A stretch of 64,000 nt of DNA from Stropharia rugosoannulata (GCA_028532985.1 JANCIK010000004.1:1116001-1180000); one strand, 5' to 3'. Positions 49,275 to 62,900 are shown, counted from the stretch's first letter. Numbers and translations are program-made. The notes: generated by a model not told the origin, from the sequence alone.

Positions 49275-49605
49275 TTTGAGAATAGTAAGAATTGCAAACG
49301 GACTCAGTGTCAGTCAGGGCTCGCGCTCAGCCGCCGGCTCCGCCGAGCGACGGGGACTGACATCACGTGGTCGTAATATTAGCGGTTAAAGTGACATTCT
49401 TAAATGTGGCGCTTAACCTAAGGGTTTAAAGCAGTTTGAGTGGCCTTGCATATTGAATCACTGTCCTCCACCCGACCAGCTACGCCCTGTTCGTAGTTCT
49501 TGCTCTTATTTGAATGTCAGGTTACACCTGTCACACATAATTCTATCTCTCTTCAGTAACTCTTCTTGGATTCTTCATTGATTCTCAATATCGACCGTTT
49601 ACTTA
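49275..49605. promoter_or_regulatory. Divergent promoter of ATP12 and MSH3
   Basis: 331 bp between start codons, with a GC-rich block at about 49318-49356 (cgcgctcagccgccggctcc...) on an AT-richer background. No TATA box on either side. No ORF supported. Confidence 0.5.
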
Positions 49606-52600
49606 ATGTCGGGCAAAGCTCAACCTACTATATCTACCTACTTCAAGGCCATCACTCCTTCCCCTTCCAAGAGGAGAGGGAGACACGACTCGCCTATAGA
49701 TCTTACAAGGGAAGACATCGAGCCGGAACTGCCGCGTAAACGTCCCCGTCTAACCAGTCCGCATGAAAGCTTCAGTCGTCACTCGACTGCTTCTACGAGT
49801 ACCGTTGATGCTTGGCGCTACTCTCCTGATAAGCAATCAACGCAAGGGAAAGGTCCATCTCAACCACGGAACAAGCGTGATGAAGAGCGTCTTACAGCTT
49901 TCAAAAAGAGTCTTCTACAAGACAACAACCGTTTTCTCAAACGAGATACGCCAGTACAGAACAAAGATGGAGTCGATGAAGACGTGGAAATGGACTCTGA
50001 CCCGTTTAAATCTTTAACTGATATGTTCACACATAAACAAAAGCAAAAGGTTGGAGCCAGGAAGCAAGCAGCCGGTTCTGCATCAGATGTAGGACCCAAC
50101 GGCCAACCTTACACCCCATTGGAGAGACAGGTTAGTTGGTCATGTCTTAAAATCGCGTTGTCTCTTCTTAAACTAGTGCTACGCATCAAGATTCTGCAGT
50201 TAAAAAAGGATAACCAGGGGACTGTATTAATGGTCGAGGTCGGTTATAAATACAAGTTCTTCGGCGAAGATGCCAAAGTATGTTATGCAGCAGTACGGAT
50301 GCTATTCGATTGCTGATAATTATTATAGGTTGCAGCAAAAGAACTAGGCATGGTTGCATTTACAGACCGGAATTTTACAGTTGCATCTGTTCCAGTCCAT
50401 CGGCGCGACATTTATGTTAAGAAGTAAGTGATCTACATCTCATAGTCTATTTAATCATGACCTGTATTTGTTACCTTGATACAGACTACTTTCTGCAGGA
50501 TATAGAGTCGGTATAGTAGAACAAGTGGAAACAGCAGCACTAAAGAAAGTCGGCGATAATCGAAATACCCCATTTGAACGCAAATTGACTAAGTTGTTCA
50601 CTGCAGCAACGTACGAACATGTTTCTTTCCTGCACCATACAATACTACTAAACATTATTTACTAGGTATGTTGATGGATTAGACTCGGTGGACATTATAG
50701 AGGAACGTGGCGCATCTTCCGTTTTTATGTGTCTAGTAGAAGAAGAAGCAAAGAAGGGTAACAATACGTTCGTGAGCATAGGAATGATTACTATTTGTCC
50801 TAGTACTGGAGATGTAGAATGGGATGACTTCGACGGTAAGGATATTGTTCATCCTCTCGTAAAAGTTGATCAATGCTTCAAAATGATTTATCAACCACAG
50901 ATACCATCATGCGGTTAGAACTGGAGGTGAATAAAATAATCAGACTTTTTATGAAGGGGTGTAAAAGATAAATACTTTTTAGACTCGTTTGATACACATT
51001 CAACCGGCAGAGCTACTGATCAGCAAAAACAGTCTAACTACGCCAACTAGAAAGATGCTGACCCATTTCACAAAGTAAGTATTCTTACACTAAATGGTTC
51101 CGAAAACCTCATTTCTATGACAGCTCATCTATAGCTGGGCACAAAATACACATTGAAGATTTGCCTAGCACTATCTCGCACGCAGATGCTCTCGACCGTG
51201 TTTCGGATTTCTATAATAACAAAACCGACTGTCCGGGTGGGTCGGAAAGCTTTCATAGCGGTATGCTTCATTTTTGATCATGTTGGTGATCTGGTTAACC
51301 TAGCAAACATTCCAGGCAAGCTCATGGCCGAAATCATTGATTTGCCAAAGCGAGTCTTAGTCGCTCTTGCGCACGCCATTGAATATCTATCATCATTCGG
51401 GATCGCAGCCGCCTTTTCTGAAACACGTTTCTTCACAAAATTCACGACCAAAGCTGATATGAAGTTAGCCGCCAATACATTAATTAATTTGGAAATCTTT
51501 CGGAATGAAGACGATGGTACAGAAAAAGGCTCTTTAATATGGGTCTTGGACAAAACAAAAACGAAATTTGGAGCAAGGCTTTTGCGACATTGGGTCGGTC
51601 ACCCTTTGGTGGACCAGAGGTGACGGCATTCTGACGCCTTATTGGTGTTGTCTTGCTAACAAGTATCTTTTAGGCTTTTGAAGGAACGAACTGACGCTGT
51701 TGAAGAGATTCTGGAAAGTACCTCGGAGGAGCTCTTGACCTTCCGCACTTTGCTTAAAGGTTTACCTGACCTTGCCAGAGGATTATCTCGAATCCAATAT
51801 GGACAGGTGACTATTTGCTTCTAGTCCAAATAATTATAGTAACACTAACAACAAATGTCCAGTGCACCCTGAAAGAACTTTCGATTATTCTACCTGCATT
51901 TAATAAGATCGCGAACGCCTTCGAAGACTTAGATTCGTACTCAGCTGAAGGACCGTTTAAATCGCCAGTATTAAATCAAGTAATATTCTCGTTGCCAAAG
52001 CTGCGGGAGCCTATGAAGTATATCATGAATTCTCTTAATATGAAGATGTTGGAAAGGGGAGATAAAACTAATCTGTGGACTGATTGGGACCGGCATCCAG
52101 ATATGGAGGGCTCAAAAATGGTAGGTCCCTTCCTTTTACTTACTTTGAGCTTGATCATTACTACCGAAACCCAATAGTGCTTGCAAACCATAGATCTAGA
52201 GCTGGAGGCCGAGCTGAAGGCCGGTAGGTATTAGTTCCTGTCTCACCAAGTATGGTTTGTTGATGCCGCTCCAGTACGTAAACAACTCAGAATGCCTTCT
52301 TTGGTTTGGACCACAGTTGCTTTAGACGATGTGAGGAGTTCAATCTTCAGTATGAGCCAACGTAACCTCAACTTGCATCACAGTATCTAGTGGAAGTCAA
52401 GCGTGCAGACAATCGACCTATACCTGATAACTGGATACTTCACTCAAAGTTGTCCATATATCTTTGGTTATCTAACTCGTATACTGACTATTTTGTTAGG
52501 ACCAAATTCCTCGCCCGGTATCAGCCCCCATCAGTGAGAGAAAAAGTCCAAGAACAAGCGCAGTATCGCGAAACCCTAGAGGTAGTCGTCTTAATATCCG

Positions 52601-53905
52601 ACATCTTTACGAAGTCTTATGTGTTTTCATACCTCTAGTCACAAGCGAACAAAGCATATCGCGACTTCTTAACGGAGATTTCTGAGAAACATTACGCAGT
52701 CCTTCGTGATGCAGTTACCAAACTGGCCACTGCGGATTGTCTACTAAGCCTGGCACAAGTTGCACTCCAAAAGGATTATACACGTCCTACATTTACTGAC
52801 GATGAAACCCTTGAAATCATAGATGGCCGTCATCCGGTTATTGAAGCATTCAGTGATGATCCTTACGTAGCAAATTCGATCGAACTGGGAGGAGGAGCAA
52901 GTTGGACAAAAATTATCACGGGGCCCAACATGGGAGGGTGAGTTGTTGTCAATTGACAATTTGTTGACGCAAAAATTGATGTTTTGTTAGGAAAAGCAGT
53001 TGCGTTAGGATGATTGCAATCATTGCATTAATGGCCCAGATTGGCAGTTATGTGCCAGCGACCTCTGTGAAAATGGGTCTCTTGGACACAATTCTCACTA
53101 GGATGGGAGGTCAGAGAACCGTCCTTCACTTGAATTACGTTGATCTTATGATACCCGCAGCTTCTGATGATCTTGCAAGGGGACGATCAACATTTATGGT
53201 AGAGATGTCGGAGACAAGTCAGATTCTTCAGACAGCCACAAGTCGAAGTCTTGTGATCCTGGATGAACTGGGCCGCGGCACTTCGACTTTCGACGGGGTA
53301 TGTACAATTCTTCATTGCCGCATTTTCTGAAACTGATTAAACACATCACAGATGGCCATTGCAGATGCAACGTTACAGCATATCACCGAAAGAATCAAAT
53401 CTAAGACTCTCTTCATAACACATTACCCGTTATTGGCTACAAAATTACAATCGAAGTATCCAAAATATATCCAAAACTTGCACATGGGCTACGAAGCCGA
53501 ATCCCGTATAGATGGCAGTCGACAGATCACATTCCTCTACCGACTGATACCAGGATTAGCAACAGGTAAAGAGGAGCATTATGAACATCGCTTGATATAT
53601 AGTGACAGAAAATCCAGAGTCATTTGGAATCGAGTGCGCCCGTATGGCGAAAGTCCCTGAGGCTATAATGGCTTCTGCTAGCGAACGAGCTGCTCAGATG
53701 CAAAAAGCTGTAGAAAGGCGAGCATTTAGAAATATGTGAGAAATTAGTTATCGCTGCCATGAACCTACTCTTATTTTTGCATTCAAGGTTGCAAAGATCT
53801 CCAAGCTATATTCAGCAACTTTTGCAAAGTTCCGGAACCCCGGGAGAAGTGGCGATAGAAGATTTACGGACGATCATGGAGCTATTACGGTTGTCTAATA
53901 AGTAA
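49606..53905 (+). CDS. MSH3: DNA mismatch-repair protein MSH3 (MutS-beta subunit)
   Basis: Recognises insertion/deletion loops with MSH2. The N-terminus has a PCNA-binding PIP box, QPTISTYF at residues 6-13, then a disordered basic region and PYTPLERQ. Mismatch-binding domain: [40 protein letters not shown] and [20 protein letters not shown]. The intron at about 50836-50901 joins DDFD to TIMRLELE. Levers: [20 protein letters not shown] and [20 protein letters not shown]. ATPase: [17 protein letters not shown] (Walker A, interrupted by the intron at about 52937-52989), [20 protein letters not shown] (after removal of 53110-53159) and [14 protein letters not shown] (Walker B). Then [14 protein letters not shown] and the helical end. 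At least a dozen introns. Stop at 53905, 11 bp from the POL5 stop. Confidence 0.94.
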
Positions 53906-53916
53906 GGTACAGACGT

Positions 53917-56900
53917 TCACTCTTTTTTAGACTTTTTATTACGCGCACTCTTCTTCACCTCCGGGGGGGCTACTTCATCTTGTGCAAGTTCCTCCACCTT
54001 CCGCTTTGAGCCAGAAATTTTGGCGTTATTTGAATTTGCAACAACCGCGGTCTCTGATGCACGTATTACTTGTTCGCACATCTTCTGAAGACCGACCGAA
54101 GCTCTGAACCGAGAGTCTTTGAGATTCTTATGAACACTTGTCCATGATTGCGGCTGCCAGCTTCCCTTTGTGGATGTTGGCGATATGCGCTTTGTTAGTC
54201 GGACACCAACCAAAGCAAGCTTGAAAAGTTCTTTCATCTGAGCTGCTGTGAAACCTCCCTCCTGGCTGCAAGAATCAGATGCAATTTTGACGAGCTGCTC
54301 GCTGAGAACTGGCATGAATTCAATGACTTCATCATTGCGCTCAGACTGCAAAAGACAGTCAAGGAAACTAAAGTGAATTTAAACAAATCAAGCTCACCAT
54401 AGACGGTAATAGAGTAAGAAGTAATTCCAAGAGTTGCAATGTCTGGCATTGGCGATAAGGATTAACGCCTTTACCAGAGTTCTCGATAAGATCGCGACGC
54501 AGGGCCCAGGCCTTTGCAGGGAATCTTCTGAAGAAATCTTGGAAAAAGTGCGCATTTAACCCTGAATTTTTCCTGGTAGCAAAATCTACTAGAGATTGCT
54601 TGTAGTGAGTGATGACGACATCCCCTTCATCCACATGGAGCAGAATTTTAGCCAAGTAAACATTGCACAGGCTGAGGACCGAGAGAAGATCAGATGAGTG
54701 GCATTTCCTTGCCTGTGAGTGTAGACTGGCGGCAATGGGGATGATCGACTGGCCATCAACATCTGTGGGCACTTCCTTCGCTTTGCTAAAGCGTAAACGC
54801 AGTATACCCCTCGCCTTGTCTGCAAGCTGGCGCTCATCCTGCCCTGCACTGGAGATAACGTCTACCAAAGGAGTAATTAGCTTGAGGATGAGGGGATTGG
54901 AAGGTTGTCGTTTGAGGTAGGTATCCACAAGATCCAGTACACGGTTCTTGAAGTGTGTGGCCTCGCGTTGAATGTCAAGGTCTAACAATGGATTAGTATA
55001 CGGAAGATTATTTTTTCAAAATGAGTCACACTAACTTTTGCCAGATTTCAACTCGTTTGTGCGAGAACGGAAGACTTCGGCCAACTGCTCGTCAATTGCC
55101 ATCATCTCATCGTCATTCATCAGCTGTTCTTCTTCAGTATCTGTCTCTCCTGTTGCTGGCTCTATTCCGTTGACCCGTAAAGCTTCCTCAATCTTGTTTC
55201 TCAACTCTAAGTCAGCCTCTTCGTCATTGCCGTCGTCGTCGTCACTGGACTCTTCAGCACTGCTTTGGTTATCTTCACCCTCATCAATCTCAACATCGTC
55301 GTCCATGGCAGAACCCTCGCTTTCGTCGTCATTTTCGGCCAACTGCGAAGGATCCTTTCGTTCCAGTTGCTGACATACAAATTGAGACGACCAATGTCAT
55401 AAATCTGCAAAAGGACAGTCTGCTTACCGACACAATAAGGTCAATCGTGCTATCTTTGACGGAGCCAGATAAAAGAGAGAAAACCTGGTTGCCTACTGTC
55501 CTCATATAAGCAGTCGACTGTTCAAGGAAGCCGATGATTGTATCGACGATGATGTCCACCGGCTCTTCAACAGGCTCTTCGGATTCTTGTTCCGCCTTTT
55601 TCGACTTTTTCTTCTTCTTCCCATCTGGCTTCAAAACTAACCGAGAGGTGGCCTCTATACAGGTCTGCATAACTTATTCAATGTTCAGTTTTTTCAAGAT
55701 ATATATCCCAGACTGACCTCTATGGTGACGGTATATATGTCTTCATCCTCCTCTGAGCAGTAATGTTGCAGAAGTGTTCCAAGCAAAAGAAGTTCCGCGC
55801 CTCTGGCGGACTCTTGATGCTCATCCGAAACCTATTGCTAAGTAAGCAACACATCTCGCCCATGATTGATTGTACATGCCTTTCGAAGCTTCGCAATGGT
55901 ATCCCGAGCCGTAATAAAGACAGTGGCATCTTCTTCATTTACTTCCGCAATCAACGAGAAATGTTTTTTATCAGCTTCAAGCAGGTCGATAGTCGACAGT
56001 ACTTTAGACATCCAAAACTCTCCATCCGATGCGACCGCAGGGACCTTCGTCAATTTATCATCTAATTAAGTCGCATTAGCCTGGTTGGCTGATAAAGAGT
56101 TGCATCGTACCCTGCTTAACAGCGGTAACCTGGCTACCAAGGTCACTTAAGCAAACGAGGAGTCTATTGCGGCAATTTTTACGCAGTTCGTCGGAGAAAG
56201 CGGGGCTGGGTATAGAGTGGTGCTACATTGACTCCAATCAATGACATTAGCTTAAGATCACGAGAGACAGGGCGCACTATAGGAATTTTGGACGACTTTT
56301 TCTTCACAGTAAACAAGCCGTTGATTACGAGCCAATTTAGAATAGAGAGGATCCAACTGTCTTCTTTGGGTATTTTGCCGTTGCGAATCAACATACCCAA
56401 TTGGTCAATAATCCATGCGCGACGTCCATTAGTGACAGAAGGATCCCTGAATAAACAAGTTATGACTTTGCAGCATAAGAATTGGATGCGGTAGGCGTAC
56501 GCTTTTTTGTCAGATTCATCTACTAAAGAGAACAGATGATCGATATAGTTTTGTATGCCCTTAGCCTCAAGTGAAGAAAGGATTGATTCCACTGTCTTTG
56601 TTTTCGTGATTTTATCGAACTGCTGGCTACCGTGTGGGCCGGTGAGTTGAAGAATAAGTGCGAAGCCTAGATGAGGTTTCTCATTGACAAAAGCTTGCAC
56701 TTCCGTGGCCTATGGTGAGAGATATAAGTACGTGTATATAACTGCACCCTTTAGTATAAAGTATACAAACCGTTTGTTGAGCAATTTTATGAAGATATCG
56801 ATCCTTTTTGGACAGATGATTTATCCACGAGCGCATGAAGTTCCTAGTGAAAAGCATGGGCATCGTATCCTCGTTGACTCTTTTCAGAGCTTTTTGAAAT

Positions 56901-58122
56901 ACTTGGAATCCCCAGAGCTTACGTGAAGCAGATGCAGTTGAAGAAAATAGTGACTCTATTTGCAAGCTTCAGATTACCCAAAGATTATTCTGGTGTGACA
57001 ACTGACCGTCGACGACTACTCGGAAGAAATCTTGGAAAGAGCCCTTGCCTTCCTGTTGGGAGTTGAGACCGGGCAGCATCGTGTCAAGGATGATGTCCCA
57101 TGCATAATTTAATTGAGGTTTCCATGTTGCGCTTGAGGCATGGACAGGCTCATTACCGTCCTCGTTAGTAGATTCCTGGTCGTCGTATCTGTAAGTTGGC
57201 GCTCTCATGATATACAAAATATCATTTACCTTAAGGATACGTGAAATTGTCGGGAGATTGACGGGGCTCAATAAATCAAGGCTTTTAAATGTGGGCGAAA
57301 GAAGTTTCTTCCAGTCGCGCTGAGCATAGTATTCCTGCAACTTGAGTGTTATAGCAACCTTTTCAGTGGACCAAACGGTATGCGTCACAAATAAGAGATC
57401 CAGCAGTTTATCCAGAACATCCTCTTTCCAGTTAACCTCAGAGTGGTGCAATGTATCCACTGCCAGGCTAATAGCATACCAGGCACTCTCCCGTAGCCAC
57501 GATCTCTTCTCTCCTAGTTGAACTAGTTGAGATACGACTTCTATGAAGCTTTCAGACGACGAAGACGCAGTCGACGACGACGCTGAAGTCGCCAAAGGTT
57601 TCGTGCGAACTATAAGTCCGGACTGTACGACAGACATAATTCCGAAGAGTTGTGCGAACATAACATCCCGTTCTTCTTGGCCGGTCATGGATCCCTGGTT
57701 TTTGGTACTCTCCATGATCAAGGAGAGTATTTGGGAGCATGTCACAGTATTCATGCGCGTCAGAAGCTGCCGAATAGTTAGGCTTATACCAACTTGACCC
57801 ATGCGCACATAACCAGACTCACTTCTGTAAGCGCAACCGCGAAACCGAGTCGACTTTGTTCCCTGGAGCTCGCTAGACCTCTTATAAGGCGCCGTATTGA
57901 ATAAGATACATCCTGCGCATTCAAAAGATCCAGTCCGTCTGATTTAGGCGCAGATTCTTCTTCCTCATCTTCGTCGTCGGATCCCGAAGTCGCTGGTGGA
58001 GTTTGTTGCGCGAACTGTGTTTGGAATTGTTCTAGGGCGCCTACAAGTTTGACGGATGCATCGATGCGCTCTTTCTTGGACACAGATGAGAGATGCCAAA
58101 AGAGAGGGAGGGTAGTCGACAT
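53917..58122 (-). CDS. POL5: Pol5 / MYBBP1A (DNA polymerase phi) nucleolar protein
   Basis: HEAT-like helical nucleolar protein needed for rRNA synthesis; despite its name not a real polymerase in yeast. Start at 58122: MSTTLPLFWHLSSVSKKERI, then QDVSYSIRRLIRGLASSREQ, SRLGFAVALTE, GERDVMFAQLFGIMSVVQSG-like block (about 57620), NYAWDIILDTMLPGLN and FQDFFRVVVDGQL. The middle region is helical. The acidic block at 55031-55342 (DDDVEIDEGEDNQ...EESSDDDDGNDEE), leading to NDDEMMAIDEQLAEVFRSRT, is the family hallmark, and the C-terminus is Lys-rich (KKSARNKKSKKE). A possible tiny upstream exon (ATG at 58277, MRQ, spliced at gtaagt) would add about 35 residues. Confidence 0.92.
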
Positions 58123-58525
58123 AGCGTGTAAAGCAGACCGCGCACTGCCGTTCACCGCTAACTTTTTTTGAAGCTTTTGATCGGAAGTTGATGGATCTGC
58201 TTGAGTGCAATGGCTAAGCCAAGCAGAACCACACAGGATCTATGGAACGAGCGGCCCGTATACTTACTCTGTCGCATTGATCCAGACTTACCGCTTGACC
58301 CTCTTGTTCCTCAGTTACCTTGTACCTTGCTTGTACATTGAGAGTACAAGTAACAAAACCTTGAACTTCGACCTCAGCCGCGCACTACATACTCCATTAA
58401 CAGAGAGCAAGGAGTCTAGATAGGATTATCAAGGAAAACAAGCTGTACCAGGAAAGCACGGAAAGCAGTATAGTGTAGGTTATGTATACATATATTATAA
58501 GACGATGAGAATGCAATAGGAAGAA
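58123..58525. other. POL5 upstream region
   Basis: 400 bp between the POL5 start and the stop of the next minus-strand gene. May include a 10-nt 5' coding exon at 58268-58277 of POL5. The + frame 58205-58423 is not supported. Confidence 0.45.
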
Positions 58526-59391
58526 TTAATCGTAATGGATGAAGTGTCCGGGGACACCTAACCTGCACTTATCACAGCTGGCCCGGGGGCCGAACGCGAT
58601 GCGGCGTTTCGGTGTAGGTATAGCGTGCGCGTAGGGGGATGGAGAATGCTCCGCCGGTGGAGCAAGGCTGCTATCCCTGGAGCTCGAGAAGGGGTTTATC
58701 GTGGACCCCGAGATGGCATGTCTAGAGACATGGTCCAAGTATTGACGATGGATAGGGACCTCATCGGTCGGCGTAGCTGGAAGGACATTGATATCGGGCA
58801 TCATGGTGGACTGCAATCGTTCAGAGTAGGCGCTTGGACGCTGTTCTGCGTGGGGTTCCCCTTGTGTGTGGGGGGCATGTTGTTGCTCGTACGACTTACC
58901 GACAAGATATGAGTTCAGCGACAGAGCATTCAACGCGACAAGCTGTGGGTTCATGGCCTCCTGCGGTTCTGTGGCGTTTCCTGCATTGCCCTCAGAATCT
59001 ATGAGCTGTAGACAAGAGATTGGTATCCCATTTCATGGTCAAGAGCAAAAAGACACACCATGTCCATGTCCTCGTCTTCGTGACCACTATTCGACGTCTC
59101 CTCCGCCTGTAGTAATAAGTGATGAGGGTCTGTATGCGTATAAATGGGACTGTCGATGGACAGTCCACCAGCACGCTTCACCCAGTCCTCGGATCCTTGT
59201 CTACTGCTACCTGCAGAGCTATTGCTGAGTTGACGTCTATTAAACGCATCAATGGCCAATGAAGGTCGTTTCTGTAGAGCACCATGAGCTGCGAGCGTTT
59301 GGTACCAAGACCGAAAAGGCGAGGAATAACTAACCGCCACTCGTTCTTCAACGTCTTCCTCAGGCGAGCGGGCCCTCTTTCCGGATACCAT
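58526..59391 (-). CDS. Uncharacterised protein with a C-terminal CDKC...H motif
   Basis: Start at 59391 (MVSGKRARSPEEDVEERVAV); an in-frame ATG at 59466 is an alternative. Mostly disordered: PFRSWYQTLAAHGALQKRPS, LSNSSAGSSRQGSEDWVKR, an acidic HEDEDMDMV, then after the intron about 58999-59058 LIDSEGNAGNATEPQEAM and NPQLVALNALSLNSYLVGKS. The end is distinctive: TPKRRIAFGPRASCDKCRLG followed by VPGHFIHYD. A CxxC followed by GHxxH at the extreme C-terminus suggests a small zinc site and resembles other basidiomycete proteins ending FGPR-CxKC-GVPGH (from memory). KR-rich start suggests a nuclear location. Family unknown. Confidence 0.72.
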
Positions 59392-60004
59392 TGGACGACA
59401 CGGAGAGACCAGCGAGAATGGAGAAGACGAAGATCGTGCAAAGCTGTTCTCTATCATGTGGATCATAACAGTCCAGAAATAAATAGCTCTTGGCCGACAA
59501 AGGGATTCTTATTGTCGCTTGGACCAGACGTTAGCTTCCAAGAACCAGCACGAAACAATGAAAGCTTAAGAGGGAAGATCCTTACGGAGAACGCGACAGT
59601 GTTCTGGCACCAAGATCGTATTTACGCGGCGCGCGCCGAGTCTCCTGACGCGGACGGGCGATCACTCTGACCGACTTCGGTAATATTACATTAGGAACTT
59701 CTCATAGTCGTTCACGTCGCGCAATACAGTAAAGAGACTAACGTCACTTCAACGCTGGTTTACTCAAATGTCACCCAGCTAGTGTTTCGACTTGACCCAG
59801 TCGGGACATCAATGTAACTCAAAAAAGATCTTTTCCAATTGACATTTATGTGGTAAGTGCTTTACAGTTCTACAACAAGAGATTTGTACACAATGGATAT
59901 TTCTACAGATTTTTCTACATCATGGCTCAGAGCAGAGGTTGGGAGAGCGCATGCGTGCGAATGGGGAAAGCCGTGCTAGTCGCTAGACCAAAGGAAGAGG
60001 GCTT
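59392..60004. other. Intergenic stretch
   Basis: 610 bp between two minus-strand genes: promoter of the CDKC protein gene and 3' region of trehalose phosphorylase. No ORF with support and no repeat seen. Confidence 0.5.
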
Positions 60005-62855
60005 TCATCCTTGCATATTTAAACCTCCACGAGGCAGACGGGGCTCGCCCTCGACGTACTCCTCGCCGGTCTCCTCGCGCAACATGTCGTTCAACCAGGC
60101 GCCGTTAGGCTTGATCTTGATGCCACGGCTGTACATGACGGCAAGATACAACCACGCAGCAGCGTTACCGATAGTGCCAACTTCGTCGGAGACGTGAGTT
60201 TTCGCATACTGGCTCATTTGCCTGTAGAGGGCTTCGTCGGTGTACAGCTCATAGAGGTGGTTGGCAACTGCGTCGTTGTCTCCCGGGGTAGTCAAGTAGC
60301 CAGATTTCTTATCTTCAATCTGGAGGGGGATACCACCGGTGCGGCAGGCGATGACAGGCTTGCCGGCGTGAAGGGCTTCTGACACTTTGACTTCGAATCC
60401 TTCGCGAGTAGACAGTTGCAGAGCGATTCGGGAGTTTGCCATCAAAGCGTTCAGCACTTCATGACGCTCGGATTAGAACAACAGCAATTAAACATCAATT
60501 ATGACTTACACTGATCGCTCGGCGGAAGCCTCATTACGACGATATCCTTCGCGTACTTGATGTACGGCTCCGAATTTATTTGCTTGATTACCTGATCGTA
60601 GATAATGCTGGCGTCGGGGTCGTCGACAGCTCCGTGACCACACAGCAATAATTGCGGGTGTTCGTCTTCAGTTAGATCAGACGACTTCTCCTTGAGCAGG
60701 TTACGGAATTTATAGTACGAGTCGATGACACTGTTGATTCCTAACATATTGCATGTCAGCAAGAACATGATTATTGCAATGACGGTATATTACCTTTGGC
60801 GGGATCAAAACGAGCAATCTGGACTATGTAGTCCCGTTCGGGCCAGTTCAAGGTATGCATCTTCTCTTTCACGCAGAGGTTGCGGAACTCTCCCATGTAA
60901 TATTGAGAATCCCTGAAAATCATGATTAGTCAAGAACATCATGATCTTATTGAAGAAGCTACCAAGGGTCAAGCTCTTTGTTAAGGCCATCAAGCCTATA
61001 GAAACGTAAACACAAATTTTACAATTATAACTTATGTGAGCGTACCAGTCGGTGGCTGCGCCCAGGAGAGCCAGCTTCTCAGTGGGCACATCACTTGGTA
61101 CGAATTTGCTGACAGGGTGACCTGAGGATGGTCAGTTTTACAGACTTTAGGTGGCCAAAAAATGGCTTACTGATGAAAAGATCAGCGAGCTGAATGTTAT
61201 TCCAAAGGTACTTCCAGACTTCCTCCTGCGGAGATCCTGGTACGTGCACGAGGTCGCTACGGATTTCAATATGGGAGCGGTATACAATGGGCAAGTCAGG
61301 GCGAATCTTTTTAATGAGGGGAATAAGCCCTGGCATTTGCGGATCATCTAGAAAGCGAATATGAGCAACGGCGTATCATCCTTTTTTTGCCATTCACCAA
61401 TAAATGCGACATCAACGCCTCCTGGAGCTAGAGGGCCTCCCTCCGCCGTCCACCTTAGTCCGTTCTTGAGGATCCATGCATCGAAGGCATCTTTGGCCTC
61501 TTGAGTCAGGCGGAGATCCGGTGCAGCCACGCCTTGCAAGATATTGTGGTTGTTCTTGGTGATACGAAAAACGCTTGGGGACGGGTTTGGAACATACCTA
61601 TGTGAAGTTAATCATGGGCATTAGGCTGATTTGAGAATAAAGGCACGCACCAAGCCACATCAACATCCAGGGCAGTCAAAAACCTGATCAACGCGTGACG
61701 CATCTATAAATAGAATTTTAGACCTTGTCTAAAATTAGAATTGTAAAGGCATACGAGAGCGACACCCCCTGATGGCAGAAGAACATGTCAGTCGTGGAGT
61801 ACACATCATAGATAAAAAAATTGAATTACCTCCCTGAGGGGTAGAAGAGAAGAAGCCTATTTTAACTTTCTTTTCTCGCAGTTCGTCAGCGAGCTTGATG
61901 ACCGCATTCCATGTCCTGCGGGGAGTCAAGACTCCAACATGAGGACATCAATCAACGTGATTCTCCGTAAATTACATACCTTGGACCCACAGTGGCCTTG
62001 TACTCATCGATATCATCGATCAGGTGGATCTTTCCAGCCGCGTCGACTGTAACTTGGTTGCGGGGGCCAATGCTCAGGCGTGGATTGTTGTTTGGGCCAA
62101 AGTACATTAAACATTTGCGTGCAGCAGAATCGGCCTGTTCATCAATAGTCCTCGGAATAGGCAAGCGCCCAGAGACGCCAGCCTGCAAGCCGGACATAGC
62201 CTTGAGATGTGCAGAATCGACATATACGGTTGGTGTTTCAGAACCAGATGGCACGTATGATCCAGTAGTCGACGAGATACGATGTTTAATGTTGGGCCTC
62301 GTCAAGGAGTCCGTGTGGAAGGGCTTGATGTTAAAAACGAACGGGACAATATCCATGTCGAGCCAGAGGCGCGTGCAGAGATTGGGCGACTATATTACCA
62401 TGAGTGCGCGATCGTGCATGAATGGACATGACGATGCTCACCTCTTTGAGTAACAAGAGAGTCACACCCGCTCCCAAGAACTTGCACAAGTGACCAACGG
62501 AGAACATGCGCAGGGTCTGGAGGACATATTGCTCGATCTCCTTCGCGTTTTTGTCTGGGTTGTCTGGGTTGTAGCTGATGACCGAGGATGCGAAATCGGT
62601 GCTGTATACCGAGTCATGGATGGATACCGCAATCTCGTATTGGGTGTTGTTATTGACTACGGCGCCTGCAACGGCGGCCCACATCGGCTGATCAAACTAA
62701 TAAGCTCAATTACACATGGAAAGATAACGGATACATACGGTCAAGCTGGTATAAGTAGAGGTGACATTGGGCCGCTTGGTGTCCACGGCGGACGAGAGGC
62801 GCCGCCTTACTTCTGCGGACGGTACTGATTCAAAAGGGAAGGAGTGGTGAGCCAT
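60005..62855 (-). CDS. Trehalose phosphorylase, retaining GT4 type
   Basis: Reversibly splits trehalose with phosphate to glucose and alpha-glucose 1-phosphate; typical of mushroom fungi and related to Neurospora CCG-9. The start at 62855 opens MAHHSFPFESVPSAEVRRRL; splicing leads to FDQPMWAAVAGAVVNNNTQY and EIAVSIHDSVYSTDFASSV. Then RLWLDMDIVPFVFNIKPFHT, a long linker, KVKIGFFSSTPQGG, RQALIRFLTALDVDVAW-like exons around 61670, the catalytic region IPLIKKIRPDLPIVYRSHIE with IRSDLVHVPGSPQEEVWKYL, and IARFDPAKGINSVIDSY (about 60730-60800). The GT4 signature is REGFEVKVSEALHAGKPVIA (ExxxxxxxE) and ends VGTIGNAAAWLYLAVMYSRG. About 740 aa, full length, at least ten introns. Confidence 0.92.
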
Positions 62856-62893
62856 GATGAAGGGAGGAGCAAATGGAACGGGCTGGGGGGAGG

Positions 62894-62900
62894 TTATATA
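62894..62900 (-). promoter_or_regulatory. TATA box of trehalose phosphorylase
   Basis: TATATAA on the minus strand, about 40 bp before the ATG at 62855. Such a strong TATA box fits a carbon- or stress-regulated gene. Motif and position only. Confidence 0.4.
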
